Shown: positions 26,430-36,460, counted from the first letter of the stretch. The stretch is DNA of 64,000 bases from Calothrix sp. NIES-3974 (GCF_002368395.1 NZ_AP018254.1:372001-436000); one strand, 5' to 3'. Made by a program: numbers and translations. Notes: generated by a model from the sequence alone, not told the origin.

Positions 26430-28235
26430 CTATGCAGCAGTAGGAGTTTTAGGAGCTTCTACAGCTTCAAGTTCCCAGTTAATATCAATAACACGTCCAA
26501 CACCTGAAAAGAAGACACCAGTACCAAAAGTGACTCCATTTTGCGCACTATGATTGATTGTCCAAGCGGCATTTTCACCAGTTAAATAATTACGCCAAAC
26601 CAAATCAGGAGTTGTATCTTGATTTAATTTACCTACTCCAGCAATTTCCCAACCAGAATTTGCACCAGTATTCGGAGATAAAACTGTTTCCCGACTGCGA
26701 GAAATTTCTCCGTTAGTTGCAGTAGCTAATGTCCAAATTTTTGCCACACCAGTTTTATCATTATGCCAAGCAAAATCGAGAATACCATCTCCGGTAAAAT
26801 CGGCAACAGCACCTAAAACGGAATCAACACTCTCCCGGATTCTCAGGAAATAAGCCGCAGATCGAGAGAAGGGATTATTTGGTGCATTTGCTGCAACAGC
26901 TTGTACAATTCCATTGCTAGTAGCGGTTGGTGGATTAATTTGGGAATTATAGGTCATTTCCCAGATGGCTAGGTCTCCATTATCATTCCGCCACACGAAA
27001 TCATATTTACCGTTATTATCAATATCCGCAACAGACTCAATAAACCACTCGGAAGGTGCATCGGAATCGATGAAAAATCCAGCAGTAATACTAGAATTAT
27101 TACCATTAGATCCCATTATCCAAACACCATTTTTGCTGGTATTTTGATTACGCCAGACAATATCTGTCACACCATCTTTATTAAAGTCGGCTGCACCCAC
27201 AATTCTCCAACCGGCTTCGGGAATTCTGATGATATCAATAGCAGAACCGATGCGTGAAACTTCTCCAGTTGTGGGATTTTTTTGTAGTAGCCAAACTTGG
27301 GTTTCACCGGTCGAATAATTGTGGAAGAAAATATCACTTTGACCGTCTTTATTAAAATCGGCAACTAAATCCATAGCCCATTCCTTACCTGGAAGCTGGT
27401 TTAGGAAATTAGATGCACCAATATCAACTGACAACTGTCCTTCGGTGGTGGAACTAACAATCTCCCAATAGGCGTTTTCTCCGTTATTGTAATTACGCCA
27501 ATACAGGTCATTTTTCAAGCTGGGACTTGGTAAATTGCCATTCCCAGAACCGTTATTCCCAGAACCATTATTTCCAGAGCCACCGTTTCCAGGTATGTTA
27601 TCCCCTGCTAAACCACCATACTCAACGATAAAGCCTTGGGGACGGAAACTATCTACACCATTAGTGTTGGGGAAATCATTCCAACTTCCCAGGACTCGGT
27701 TTTGATTCACGAGTGTCGGACTACCAATCATCATTAGATAATCTTCTGATTCTGCTGGATTGTTATTATTTGCGTCATTGGGTTCCCCACTACTCCAGTT
27801 GACATAGCTACCAGAAACGGGTTGACCGTTGACACCACCACTCCAGAAAGGAGTACCAGCACCATTATTCGCTAAACCTTCAGGTCCTGTCACCCAACGC
27901 CAATCTCCCTCAACCGCAGTATCGCTTCCACCTAACCAAACGTTAATACCAGCATTATTGACAAGACCTTGGATAAACTGTTGCTCTCCTTGAGAGGTAA
28001 TAGTGGCAAGATAACCTTGTCTACCTTCGTGGGTACGTCCTGCTGCTTGAGTTCTCGCATCTTCCCAGGAAATATCACTTCCGACTGTGACTAATTCATA
28101 GAAATTCCCATTGTATAAAATCGGTCCAGAAGAGCTAGATTGACGGATTAGGGAGTTATCTAATGGTGAAGCAGACTGGGGACGAATTTCTGTAGTTAGT
28201 CCAGCACTATTGAAATTATCCGGATTATTACTCAC
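26430..28235 (-). CDS. C-type lectin domain plus FG-GAP/VCBS-like propeller protein (601 aa)
   Basis: Residues about 40-205 are a C-type lectin-like domain (FYELVTVGSDISWEDARTQA at the start, Ca2+/sugar motifs EPN in SSGEPNDANN and WND in GSWNDF). A Gly/Asn/Ser linker (GNGGSGNNGSG) follows. Six repeats of the pattern D-x-x-W/F-(R/H)-N-x4-G-x3-W then make an FG-GAP-like beta-propeller (DLYWRNYNNGENAYW, DIVWRNQNTSKNGVW, DLVWRNYLTGENAAW). No signal peptide is obvious, so export would need another route. It is probably a carbohydrate-binding, cell-surface or secreted protein. Confidence 0.85.
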   Translation of the reverse strand: MSNNPDNFNSAGLTTEIRPQSASPLDNSLIRQSSSSGPILYNGNFYELVTVGSDISWEDARTQAAGRTHEGRQGYLATITSQGEQQFIQGLVNNAGINVWLGGSDTAVEGDWRWVTGPEGLANNGAGTPFWSGGVNGQPVSGSYVNWSSGEPNDANNNNPAESEDYLMMIGSPTLVNQNRVLGSWNDFPNTNGVDSFRPQGFIVEYGGLAGDNIPGNGGSGNNGSGNNGSGNGNLPSPSLKNDLYWRNYNNGENAYWEIVSSTTEGQLSVDIGASNFLNQLPGKEWAMDLVADFNKDGQSDIFFHNYSTGETQVWLLQKNPTTGEVSRIGSAIDIIRIPEAGWRIVGAADFNKDGVTDIVWRNQNTSKNGVWIMGSNGNNSSITAGFFIDSDAPSEWFIESVADIDNNGKYDFVWRNDNGDLAIWEMTYNSQINPPTATSNGIVQAVAANAPNNPFSRSAAYFLRIRESVDSVLGAVADFTGDGILDFAWHNDKTGVAKIWTLATATNGEISRSRETVLSPNTGANSGWEIAGVGKLNQDTTPDLVWRNYLTGENAAWTINHSAQNGVTFGTGVFFSGVGRVIDINWELEAVEAPKTPTAA

Positions 28236-28290
28236 TGGAAAATCCTCTGAAAATATTGATGTTTTAGTTAATTAACGTATGCATGTTTAT

Positions 28291-28316
28291 ATATGCACTT
28301 CGACTTCAGTGCATAT
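28291..28316. promoter_or_regulatory. 9-bp inverted repeat upstream of the lectin gene
   Basis: ATATGCACT (28291-28299) and AGTGCATAT (28308-28316) form a perfect dyad 56 bp upstream of the lectin gene start. It may be an operator or 5'-leader hairpin. The rest of the spacer to 28968 holds AT-rich sequence without a gene. Confidence 0.4.
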
Positions 28317-28968
28317 ACTTAAGTATTTGGTAGATTAACCTCTATTTATTTACATGAAAAGTAATAGGGTTTCACGCTTATAGCGATACATATTGGCTAC
28401 AAACTCCCCACATATAAACCAGAAGCATAGGTAGTATAACTACAGATAAATCTTCGGGTAGATTTTCGGGACATTACTGTAATTTACATCACACTTCATC
28501 TGCTTGCTGATTGCCGTATTTTGGGAGCTAGCTAGAAACCAAATATCAACTACTTTTTTCATTTACACAGAATAAAATATCTTGTTGGAATGTATTGATA
28601 AATACTTCCCTGCCATTTAAAGCCTATTTTGAATGAAAAACTTCAATTTGGTGAAGGTAGGATGATACATTTACGTAAAGTTTAAAAATAGACATTTGTA
28701 GAGAAAATGGAAAAAACACGGAACAAATCAGTATATTTACTGAATATTTGTTTTTTTTAGATATTTTTTTCTGGTTCACCTAGGGGAAACTGATTTACAT
28801 TTCTTTAACAAATGGTATGGAATTTAACTAAAGGAGGGGAACTCAGTACGGAGATAGTTGAGGACTGAGATAATATATGGCGATCGCCCTTGACTTTGAA
28901 CACAGTCGTTACAATTATCATTCTGCTATCGATGGAGGCAATATCTGCTTACTCGCAAACTGTATCTA

Positions 28969-29931
28969 TCACCATGAATCTTGCAATGGCAGATGGGTTA
29001 ATTCTTGAATCACTTGGAGAAAGTGGCCTAGAACTATCGAACTATCGTTTTCTCGCCAGACAGCAGCAACTTGCCGTTTTAAATGCACACCCGTTAGTGG
29101 TCGATACACCACACCCTTACGTTGCAAACTTTGCACATGATTCGGCAAGATGGAAACGCCCACACCCGCAGCCACAAGACTGAGTAAAGTCACTGCTCCA
29201 GTTGCGGTTACGGTTTTGACGATGGTGGGGTCAAAACCTGCATCTTGGCATAGGGTAATCACCTTTTGGTAAGATGGAAATATCTCTACTGGCGGCAAGA
29301 TAATTTTTTCTGTTTGCAGGTCTTTTAAATCAACCTTCGCTTGTGCAGCCAATGGATGCTCCACTGCTACAGCCAGGATAAAATATTCTTGAAAAATCGG
29401 TTGAAACATGAATTCTGGATCGATGTGATCGAATTTTTCGGCTTGTTCAAATATCACATCCACTTGCCGTTGTTTAAGCATATTCCATCGTTGTTCAACG
29501 GGACTTTCGCGCATTTCCAAGGTGACATTCGGGAAGCGTTGCTGAAACTGTTGCACAATATCAGGCAATAGACTGTTGGCGATGAAATTTGTCATACCTA
29601 TGGCGAGACAACCAATCTGACCTTGATGAGCCTGCTGCGATCGCACAATGGCTCGATCTAGATGCAATAGGGCTTGTTGAACTTCTTCCAGGAACACTTG
29701 ACCAGCAGCCGTCAGCGTAATTGGACGTGTACTGCGATCGAATAATTTGACTTTAGAAGAACCTTGATCCGCACTTAGTAGTTTCTCTAGGGCTTGAATG
29801 CGCTGCGTCAATGGCGGTTGCTTAATACCAAGACGCTGGGCTGCAACTGTAAAGTTATTTTCTGCTTGCACCAGGGCTACAAAATAACAAATCTGGCGTA
29901 ACTCGAATCGACTCAACTGTTGCAGGTTCAT
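28969..29931 (-). CDS. LysR-family transcriptional regulator (320 aa)
   Basis: The N-terminal winged helix-turn-helix (residues about 10-70) is typical: ELRQICYFVALVQAENNFTVAAQRLGIKQPPLTQRIQALE, followed by the linker helix. The C-terminal periplasmic-binding-like effector domain is complete (GQIGCLAIGMTNFIANSLLPDIV, VTATGAVTLLSLVAAGVGVSILP). It is transcribed divergently from the four-gene cluster at 30184-33301 across a 252-bp spacer, the usual arrangement for a LysR regulator and its target. The effector is unknown. Confidence 0.93.
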   Translation of the reverse strand: MNLQQLSRFELRQICYFVALVQAENNFTVAAQRLGIKQPPLTQRIQALEKLLSADQGSSKVKLFDRSTRPITLTAAGQVFLEEVQQALLHLDRAIVRSQQAHQGQIGCLAIGMTNFIANSLLPDIVQQFQQRFPNVTLEMRESPVEQRWNMLKQRQVDVIFEQAEKFDHIDPEFMFQPIFQEYFILAVAVEHPLAAQAKVDLKDLQTEKIILPPVEIFPSYQKVITLCQDAGFDPTIVKTVTATGAVTLLSLVAAGVGVSILPNHVQSLQRKGVVYRPLTGVHLKRQVAAVWRENDSSIVLGHFLQVIQELTHLPLQDSW

Positions 29932-30183
29932 AAAAATCTTTCTAAGTGTATCGCTGACGATATTTGACTATATCAGAAAAAACACTGACAATATACCTTG
30001 TCTAAAGCAAGAAAATAACATCAACTTTTGTAAAGAATTGAATAAATTTACCTGGTTAGAGAAGAAACTAATTAGCTTCTTGTTCTACCTAGCCCAATGA
30101 GTTGTTCGCAAAGATATCGAAACATCTCTGGTTTTATGTATTTCTTTACTCAAAGTAAAGTTTTCGGATAGAGGTTTTTAAAT
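29932..30183. promoter_or_regulatory. Divergent LysR / envelope-cluster control region
   Basis: This 252-bp spacer lies between divergent genes. LysR boxes (T-N11-A dyads) are expected, but I could not single one out with confidence. Confidence 0.4.
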
Positions 30184-31266
30184 ATGAAAACATCTGCTTC
30201 ACCGCACCACACACCTAATCCTATCTTCCGTCGTCCACCTAATTGGCAACTTCTGCTTATATTCATGGGAATTAGTCTGATTGGCTTTATTTGGTTGCAA
30301 GGTTGGTGGCGACAACGGCAATTTGATACAGCGATGCAGGCATATAAATCGGGCGATTGTCAACGTGCGATCGCTGGCTTCAGTGAGTTTAAAGGTAACG
30401 ATGAAGCTGAGACAATCCTTCAACAATGCCGTGACTATCAGAACATCGATCCCGCAACCCAAAAGCCCTTCGAGGCATTGGGTAAAGCTGCTGAGTTTGT
30501 CGAAAAACATGCACCCCATAATCCGTATATCGGTGACTCAAAAGCCGTGAATCCCCTATTACCAGGGTTACGGAATCGTTTCAACGGCTATCTCAAACCC
30601 GAAAATATGAAGGACTGGTTGAGTACGGATGTGTGCAAGCGACTGGAACCCATTGAAAAATCCGACATCTTGCCTCAAGCTCAACAATCGCTACCACGCT
30701 TATATCTGTACTGTGGACATTTTTTAATTGCCATGAAGCAAGTAGATGCAGGAATGACCCTATTTGAGCAATCCATCGATAAATTCCCAAACGATCCGAA
30801 TGTGAATGTAGTAAAGCGTGCCTATGCAATGCAACTAATTAAGGAGGCAAAACGCCAACCAACGGGAAAAATTCCTGCTCCTATTGCGGGTGCGAGAACG
30901 GCAGACGGCTCCACAGTAATTGAGATTCGCAATGATTCACCCTATCCCTTACGGATTACGTTAGCTGGATCAACTTCACGAATTGAGGAGATGCCTGCTT
31001 GTAAAGAATGTCAAGTATATACCCCATCGAGCAAGCCTTCGGGTTGTCCGGCTAAAGGTCCACTTGCCCGCTACAAGATCGATTCTGGAAATTATGAAGT
31101 CTTGGTCAAAGCAATCCAAGAAAGTGTTTCCACACAGAATTATGGGTCGCATACACCTACAAATATAGCCTCACGGGATGTACCGGGTGTACGTCCCTTC
31201 ACCGGTCGGTGGGGCTTAAGGAAAGGGCAAAAATATCAATCCTGTTTCTTTTTGATTCAAGGATGA
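30184..31266 (+). CDS. Membrane-anchored protein of unknown function (360 aa)
   Basis: One N-terminal membrane helix (LLLIFMGISLIGFIWLQGW, residues about 20-38) is followed by a TPR-like helical segment (FDTAMQAYKSGDCQRAIAGFSEFKGNDEAETILQQC). The C-terminal beta-rich domain (from about residue 240, IEIRNDSPYPLRITLAGSTS) has four Cys in CKECQVYTPSSKPSGCP and a late C in KYQSCFFLIQ, perhaps a metal or disulfide site. The SD is GAGG. It is first in a colinear group of four, divergent from the LysR gene. The family is not recognised. Confidence 0.75.
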   Translation: MKTSASPHHTPNPIFRRPPNWQLLLIFMGISLIGFIWLQGWWRQRQFDTAMQAYKSGDCQRAIAGFSEFKGNDEAETILQQCRDYQNIDPATQKPFEALGKAAEFVEKHAPHNPYIGDSKAVNPLLPGLRNRFNGYLKPENMKDWLSTDVCKRLEPIEKSDILPQAQQSLPRLYLYCGHFLIAMKQVDAGMTLFEQSIDKFPNDPNVNVVKRAYAMQLIKEAKRQPTGKIPAPIAGARTADGSTVIEIRNDSPYPLRITLAGSTSRIEEMPACKECQVYTPSSKPSGCPAKGPLARYKIDSGNYEVLVKAIQESVSTQNYGSHTPTNIASRDVPGVRPFTGRWGLRKGQKYQSCFFLIQG

Positions 31267-31339
31267 GTTTTGGTTAATTGAGAGTTGCCCCAGAGTATTG
31301 CTCGATGAAATTTATACAAACAAATAGTGAATTACAATC

Positions 31340-31747
31340 ATGAAACTGGGAATAAAAATAGTAGCGATCGCAGTGATAACGCTTTTCACTTGTAAGCCTG
31401 CAATTAGCATGGAGGTTGATCAAATTTCGACTTCCGAGCAGGTAACAACTCACGCCAAAGAAATCAAATCTAAACGAAAGCGTTCCCTGAGAAAGCGGCG
31501 ACTCAGAAATCAAGGGGTTCAATCTAGGCAATCCGATCAGTACAACATTGTCTTCATTGATGGATTGAGTGCAGCTTCCACCTGTGGCTTAACCGATGAT
31601 CCAGTGAGTTGTGCAAGGTTAGAGCAAATTCAATCTGTCCTCATGAGTGGGTGTAGACAGGGCAACAGAAATGCCTGCTCGTATGTTCTGAAAGTTCAGC
31701 AGCATGAAAATGATTCGAGGATTATAAGAACAATTAGAGCTTATTAA
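31340..31747 (+). CDS. Small secreted basic protein (135 aa), unknown function
   Basis: A short signal-like N-terminus (MKLGIKIVAIAVITLFTCKPAIS) is followed by a very basic segment (SKRKRSLRKRRLRNQG) and a C-terminal part with three Cys (STCGLTDDPVSCARLEQ, SGCRQGNRNACSY). The Cys spacing suggests disulfides in the periplasm. It lies 74 bp after the preceding gene on the same strand. No homologue is recognised. Confidence 0.6.
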   Translation: MKLGIKIVAIAVITLFTCKPAISMEVDQISTSEQVTTHAKEIKSKRKRSLRKRRLRNQGVQSRQSDQYNIVFIDGLSAASTCGLTDDPVSCARLEQIQSVLMSGCRQGNRNACSYVLKVQQHENDSRIIRTIRAY

Positions 31748-31877
31748 GCTCCTGACGCAATGATCGGATAGACCGCTCAAGAAAATCTCTTATATAGGTG
31801 CATAAGTGCTCGATGTCACGAAATATAGGTTGATGATCAGTGTGAAAAATTAATAAAACTGGTTTTAGGAGATAACA

Positions 31878-32315
31878 ATGAACTCGAATCAGAAAAAAAA
31901 TTTTGGACTCTTGCCTAGGATTGAAAGTATCAGTGATGCACAGAAGGTAGGTCGTCAAGGTACTTGGGCAGCTTGTTTTGTTGCTGGTATGACAACTTTA
32001 TTGGTCCTGGGTTCAATTTTTGCACCCTTGCCGTTGGGTATTCCAGTTAATGTTTGGTCGCTGATTGATGCGGTAATTATGGGTATCATCGCTTGGCGTA
32101 TTTATCGGATGTCACGGGTAGCTGCACTTGCAGGATTGATCTACTACATCATTGGGCAAATTTCCATGTTCTCCGCATCGGAAGGAAAGTATAAGGTTGG
32201 TTTTGTCACAATCTTGATCACGCTGGCGTTTGTTAATTCGGTGCGAGGGACTTTTGCCTATCATCGGCTGCAAAAGACAGAGCATAGTGAATCATATTCA
32301 GAAATTGATGTTTGA
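31878..32315 (+). CDS. Small integral membrane protein (145 aa)
   Basis: Four predicted helices: WAACFVAGMTTLLVLGSIF, VWSLIDAVIMGIIAWRIY, AALAGLIYYIIGQISMF and VGFVTILITLAFVNSVRGTF. A strong SD (AGGAG, 7 bases) precedes the ATG. Its end is nearly joined to the next TPR gene. It resembles small multi-pass proteins found beside TPR or zinc-ribbon proteins, but no specific family is named. Confidence 0.75.
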   Translation: MNSNQKKNFGLLPRIESISDAQKVGRQGTWAACFVAGMTTLLVLGSIFAPLPLGIPVNVWSLIDAVIMGIIAWRIYRMSRVAALAGLIYYIIGQISMFSASEGKYKVGFVTILITLAFVNSVRGTFAYHRLQKTEHSESYSEIDV

Positions 32316-32359
32316 GTATCAACTTCCTAAAAAATTGTGAGATTGTGGTGCAGACAATA

Positions 32360-33301
32360 ATGAGACGACTGAATCAGAAATATCGATCGCCTTTGTTAGT
32401 TCGCTACCAATTCGTATTGATAGGTCCCATGAGTTTAGCGATCGCAGTGTGTATATCTCCTCAAGTACAAGCTCAATCATCCCATTTAGCAACAATACAA
32501 CCTGGTGTAATACTTTCCCAGCGAATGAGTGCCAAGGAGTTTTTTGACCGAGGATTGGAGAAGTATAACAAGCAAGATTACCAAGGTGCGATCGCCGACT
32601 TTAACCAGGTGATTCAACTTGATCCAAATAGTGCCAGAGCTTACAATAATCGAGGACTTGCCCGCTCGGAATTAGGCGACAAAAAAGGTGCGATCGTCGA
32701 CTATAACCAAGCGATTCGACTCCAACCAAATAATGCCGTAGCTTACAACAATCGGGGAGTTACCCGTTTGGACTTAGGCGATCGAAAAGGTGCAATCCAA
32801 GACCTTAACCGAGCCATTCAACTCCAACCAGGTTATGCCAAAGCCTACATGAATCGAGGTAATGCTCGTAGCGATTTAGGTGATAAACAAGGTGCAATCC
32901 AGGACCTTAACCGAGCCATTCAACTCCAACCGGATTTTGCCGAGGCTTACAATAATCGGGGAGTTACCCGTTTGAATTTAGGCGATCGAAAAGGTGCTAT
33001 TGAGGATTTTGACCAGGCAATTCGACTCAAGCCAAATTATGCTAAGGCGTACTACAACCGCGGAAATTTTCGCTTTCTTGAGTTAGGTGATGCCAAAGTT
33101 GCGATCGCGGACTATGACCAAGCAATTCGATTCAAGCCAGATTTTGCCGAAGCTTACGTCAATAGAGGTTTAGCCTATGGGATGTTAAGCAATAAAAAAA
33201 ACGCGATCGCGGATATTCAAAAAGCCGCAAATTTATTTCAACAGCAAGGTGATACAAGAAATTACCAAAAAATGACCCAATTAATGGAGAAGTTCCGATG
33301 A
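32360..33301 (+). CDS. TPR-repeat protein with signal peptide (313 aa)
   Basis: The ATG at 32360 is chosen; a TTG start at 32312 overlapping the preceding stop is possible. The signal peptide (VLIGPMSLAIAVCISPQVQAQSS) is followed by about seven canonical tetratricopeptide repeats of 34 residues (for example AIVDYNQAIRLQPNNAVAYN, AIEDFDQAIRLKPNYAKAYY). The repeats are very regular and the DNA of neighbouring repeats is nearly alike, so internal repeat exchange is likely. Periplasmic scaffold; partner unknown. Confidence 0.85.
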   Translation: MRRLNQKYRSPLLVRYQFVLIGPMSLAIAVCISPQVQAQSSHLATIQPGVILSQRMSAKEFFDRGLEKYNKQDYQGAIADFNQVIQLDPNSARAYNNRGLARSELGDKKGAIVDYNQAIRLQPNNAVAYNNRGVTRLDLGDRKGAIQDLNRAIQLQPGYAKAYMNRGNARSDLGDKQGAIQDLNRAIQLQPDFAEAYNNRGVTRLNLGDRKGAIEDFDQAIRLKPNYAKAYYNRGNFRFLELGDAKVAIADYDQAIRFKPDFAEAYVNRGLAYGMLSNKKNAIADIQKAANLFQQQGDTRNYQKMTQLMEKFR

Positions 33302-33432
33302 TGATTCCTCCGGTGACTTGTTAAATTTTACTTCCCATCCTAACACAAAGAATTGATATAACACTGATTGATACAAGAACGGTAAATCGGTTTAAAATCT
33401 AAAAGCTAGGCTAAATATATTTACGACTGACC

Positions 33433-34494
33433 ATGACCGCTTCCTACTTTCGTCCCAGTGTTGATGCGATGACTGGATATACTCCAGGGGAACAACCGAA
33501 ACCGGGGACAAAAATCATCAAATTAAATACAAATGAAAATCCCTATCCTCCTTCACCTCAAGCGATGGAGGTACTACGGACAATTGATAGCGAATGGTTA
33601 AGACGTTATCCCCATCCCTTTGCTGATGATTTTCGTCACAGCGTTAGCAAGGTTTTTGATGTCCCCTATGATTGGGTGATGGTTGGTAATGGTAGTGATG
33701 AAATTTTAAATGTGGTTGTCCGGGCTTGTACGGAAGGTGAACGCAAAATAGTTTATCCCACACCTACTTATGTTTTATATAAAACCCTGGCGGAAATTCA
33801 ACCCACGGAGGTGGTGGAAATCCCCTACAACGAGAACTTTGATTTACCCATTGTAGAGTTAGTCAGAGCTAAGGGTGCGGTGACATTTATTGCTTCACCC
33901 AACAGTCCTTCTGGACATTTGGTGGCAATCGATGATTTACGCAAACTAGCATCTGAATTAGCTGGAGTTTTGTTGATTGATGAAGCCTACGGGGATTTTG
34001 CGGAAGAGAGTGCATTCCCTTTGGTGAGGGAATTTGATAATGTGATGATTTTGCGTACCCTTTCCAAAGGTTATGGTTTAGCTGGTTTACGATTAGGTTT
34101 TGCGATCGCGAATCCGGCATTATTATCTGGTTTATTTAAGGTCAAGGATAGTTATAATATCGATGCGATCGCCAATGCGGTGGGAACGGCAGCGATGTTG
34201 GATCAAGATTACAAAAATCAGTGTGTCAACAAGGTGAAGGCTTCCCGCAGTAAGTTGGCAGCAGGATTGACAAAGTTAGGATTTAAGGTTTGGCCTTCCC
34301 AAGCGAATTTTCTCCTTGTCCAACCCCAGATAGATGCGGAAAGTTTATATTTAGGTTTAAAAGCCCAGGGTATTTTAGTGCGATATTTCAAACAACCGGG
34401 ATTGGCTGACAAGTTACGCATCACCGTTGGTACTGATGAACAAAATGACTTGTTGATTACTGCTTTGTCTAGTCTTTTGGTTGAAATGAAGTAG
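33433..34494 (+). CDS. hisC: Histidinol-phosphate aminotransferase
   Basis: This PLP-dependent fold-type I aminotransferase performs step 7 of histidine synthesis. Hallmarks are KLNTNENPYPPSP at the N-terminus, GNGSDEILNVVVRA, ASPNSPSGHL, LLIDEAYGDFA and the PLP-lysine segment RTLSKGYGLAGLRLGF. At 353 aa it is complete. It stands alone, not in a his operon, as is usual in cyanobacteria. Confidence 0.95.
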   Translation: MTASYFRPSVDAMTGYTPGEQPKPGTKIIKLNTNENPYPPSPQAMEVLRTIDSEWLRRYPHPFADDFRHSVSKVFDVPYDWVMVGNGSDEILNVVVRACTEGERKIVYPTPTYVLYKTLAEIQPTEVVEIPYNENFDLPIVELVRAKGAVTFIASPNSPSGHLVAIDDLRKLASELAGVLLIDEAYGDFAEESAFPLVREFDNVMILRTLSKGYGLAGLRLGFAIANPALLSGLFKVKDSYNIDAIANAVGTAAMLDQDYKNQCVNKVKASRSKLAAGLTKLGFKVWPSQANFLLVQPQIDAESLYLGLKAQGILVRYFKQPGLADKLRITVGTDEQNDLLITALSSLLVEMK

Positions 34495-34544
34495 TGAACT
34501 GTCAAAATAGAAATGATGGATAAATTTATTTGGTGGTGCAGACG

Positions 34545-34650
34545 CAATAGGGTTCGGATAAGAAAATTCATAAACCCCAAATAATTGTAGAGACTAGATA
34601 TATCGCGTCTCCCGAAAGCACAATGAAACATCATTAACCGAACCGTATTG
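34545..34650. mobile_element. MITE-like element, CAATACGGTTCGG ends, copy 2
   Basis: The left end CAATAGGGTTCGGATAAG and the right end TTAACCGAACCGTATTG are inverted repeats (106 bp). The interior matches the copy at 13657-13754 almost base for base and carries the dyad AGACTAGATATATCGCGTCT. It is followed at once by another dyad, GACGTAGCATTGCTACGTC (34657-34675), and a third diverged one at 34766-34786. Confidence 0.85.
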
Positions 34651-34793
34651 GTTGCGGACGTAGCATTGCTACGTCTCTACACAGCGTCAAATTTTCAATT
34701 CATCTTTGGATTCAGCAATGCCAATTTCAACTAATTATCCACCAAAATTAAATTGACAACCATTGGAGACGGGATATATTGCGTCTCTACTCC

Positions 34794-35969
34794 CTATTCC
34801 CCGATAACTTTCACCTGGGATGCGGCAAAAATTGCCTTTTTCCGTGCTTCTTCCACCGTTGCACCTTTCGCTAAAGCCACACCCATGCGACGATAGGGAT
34901 GGGCTGTCGGTTTACCAAATAAACGAATATCCACATCTGGTTGACTCAAGGCTTCTGCAACTCCTGTAAAGGAAACCTGTGTCGATGTGGATTCCGCTAA
35001 AATCACCGCACTCGCAGCAGGTGCAAACACTTCTATTTTCGGTATTGGTAAACCTAAAACGGCTCGCAAATGCAATTCAAACTCATTTAAATTCTGGGAA
35101 ATTAACGTCACCATCCCCGTATCGTGGGGACGGGGTGATAATTCCGAAAAAATCACTTCATCCTTGGTAATAAAAAACTCCACCCCAAAGATACCTGCAC
35201 CACCTAAAGCATCGGTAACTTTTTTGGCAATCTCCTGGGCTAGAATAATTTTCTGCTGATCCATCCCCGCAGGTTGCCAAGATTCTTGATAGTCTCCCCG
35301 TTCTTGACGATGACCAATTGGTGGACAAAAGATAGTTGGTGCATTCCACTGACGAATCGTCAACAGGGTAATTTCAATTTCAAAATCAATAAACTCCTCC
35401 ACAATCACCTTGCGGGTGTCCCCCCGCGAATTAGCTACTGCGTAATTCCACGCATTTTCTACGGATGCTGCATCCTTAACTACCGATTGTCCCTTTCCGG
35501 AGGAAGACATCACTGGTTTGACCACATTGGGAAAACCCACCTGTTGGGAAGCTGTGATTAACTCATCCAAAGAAGATGCATAGGCATATTCAGCAGTGCG
35601 GATTCCTAACCGGGTATGGGCCAATTCACGAATGCGATCGCGGTTCATGGTATAGTTAGTGGCAGCCGCCGTCGGAATCACTGTTATTCCCCGTTGTTCA
35701 AATTCCTGTAGTTTCTCGGTACGAATCGCTTCAATTTCGGGAATAATTAAATCTGGTTGATGCTTACTCACCACTGCTTCCAATTCCTCAGCGTTGAGCA
35801 TGGAAATCACCTCAAAGGCATCAGCAACCTGCATCGCCGGTGCATGGGCATATCGATCCACAGCGATGATATAATTACCTAGACGTTGGGCGGCAATGAC
35901 AAACTCCTTTCCCAATTCCCCCGCACCCAACAACATTAATTTCCGAGGTAGCTGCACCGAACCATTCAT
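34794..35969 (-). CDS. purT: Formate-dependent phosphoribosylglycinamide formyltransferase
   Basis: This ATP-grasp enzyme forms formyl-GAR from GAR, formate and ATP in purine synthesis. Features are [22 protein letters not shown] at the N-terminus, [16 protein letters not shown] (ATP loop), [15 protein letters not shown] and [18 protein letters not shown]. The start at 35969 overlaps the stop of the pentapeptide gene (ATGA); the frame is open eight codons further upstream but this start fits the coupling. The length is normal. Confidence 0.95.
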   Translation of the reverse strand: MNGSVQLPRKLMLLGAGELGKEFVIAAQRLGNYIIAVDRYAHAPAMQVADAFEVISMLNAEELEAVVSKHQPDLIIPEIEAIRTEKLQEFEQRGITVIPTAAATNYTMNRDRIRELAHTRLGIRTAEYAYASSLDELITASQQVGFPNVVKPVMSSSGKGQSVVKDAASVENAWNYAVANSRGDTRKVIVEEFIDFEIEITLLTIRQWNAPTIFCPPIGHRQERGDYQESWQPAGMDQQKIILAQEIAKKVTDALGGAGIFGVEFFITKDEVIFSELSPRPHDTGMVTLISQNLNEFELHLRAVLGLPIPKIEVFAPAASAVILAESTSTQVSFTGVAEALSQPDVDIRLFGKPTAHPYRRMGVALAKGATVEEARKKAIFAASQVKVIGE

Positions 35970-36460
35970 ATATCTGTTCCATCTTTCAACCAAAAAACAG
36001 CCCCCCGTTGGGATAATTCATGAAATTGGTCAGCAGTCAAACCACTTCCATTACCGAATTGACAACCATCAACTAGGGCATTATTCCATATTGTTTCATT
36101 CAGGGTAGCTCCCGTCAAATTTGCCCCCCGTAAATCCGCATGGCTGAAGTTGGCAAATAATAAATCTGCATTGATGAAACAGGTATTTTGTAAATTAGCT
36201 CCAGATAAATCACCACGAATCAAATTTACCCCCTGCAAATTCATATTTGCTAAATTTGCACCTACCAAACGGGGAAATTTAACTTGGTGAGGATGATTGA
36301 GAAAATCGCTCACACAGGCAATATTATCAAGATGATTGGGTATTGCTAGTAAAAAATCAAAGCGACTAATCCCCAATTGCCACAGGATTTGTTGACGTTG
36401 GGGTCGGGAACTTTGTAAAAAATCAATTCCCACTTGTTCTTTTGATACCATCTTTGTCAT
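35966..36460 (-). CDS. Pentapeptide-repeat protein (164 aa), coupled to purT
   Basis: An N-terminal helical part ([24 protein letters not shown]) is followed by A(D/N)LXX repeats ([49 protein letters not shown]), which fold as a right-handed beta-helix. Its stop overlaps the purT start, so translation is coupled. The role is unknown; a link to purine synthesis is not known for this family. Confidence 0.85.
   Translation of the reverse strand: MTKMVSKEQVGIDFLQSSRPQRQQILWQLGISRFDFLLAIPNHLDNIACVSDFLNHPHQVKFPRLVGANLANMNLQGVNLIRGDLSGANLQNTCFINADLLFANFSHADLRGANLTGATLNETIWNNALVDGCQFGNGSGLTADQFHELSQRGAVFWLKDGTDI

Noticed and set aside
28890-29183. 97-aa frame overlapping the LysR 3' end
   Set aside because: Most of it is antisense to the LysR coding region; the N-terminal hydrophobic stretch is not supported by an SD.
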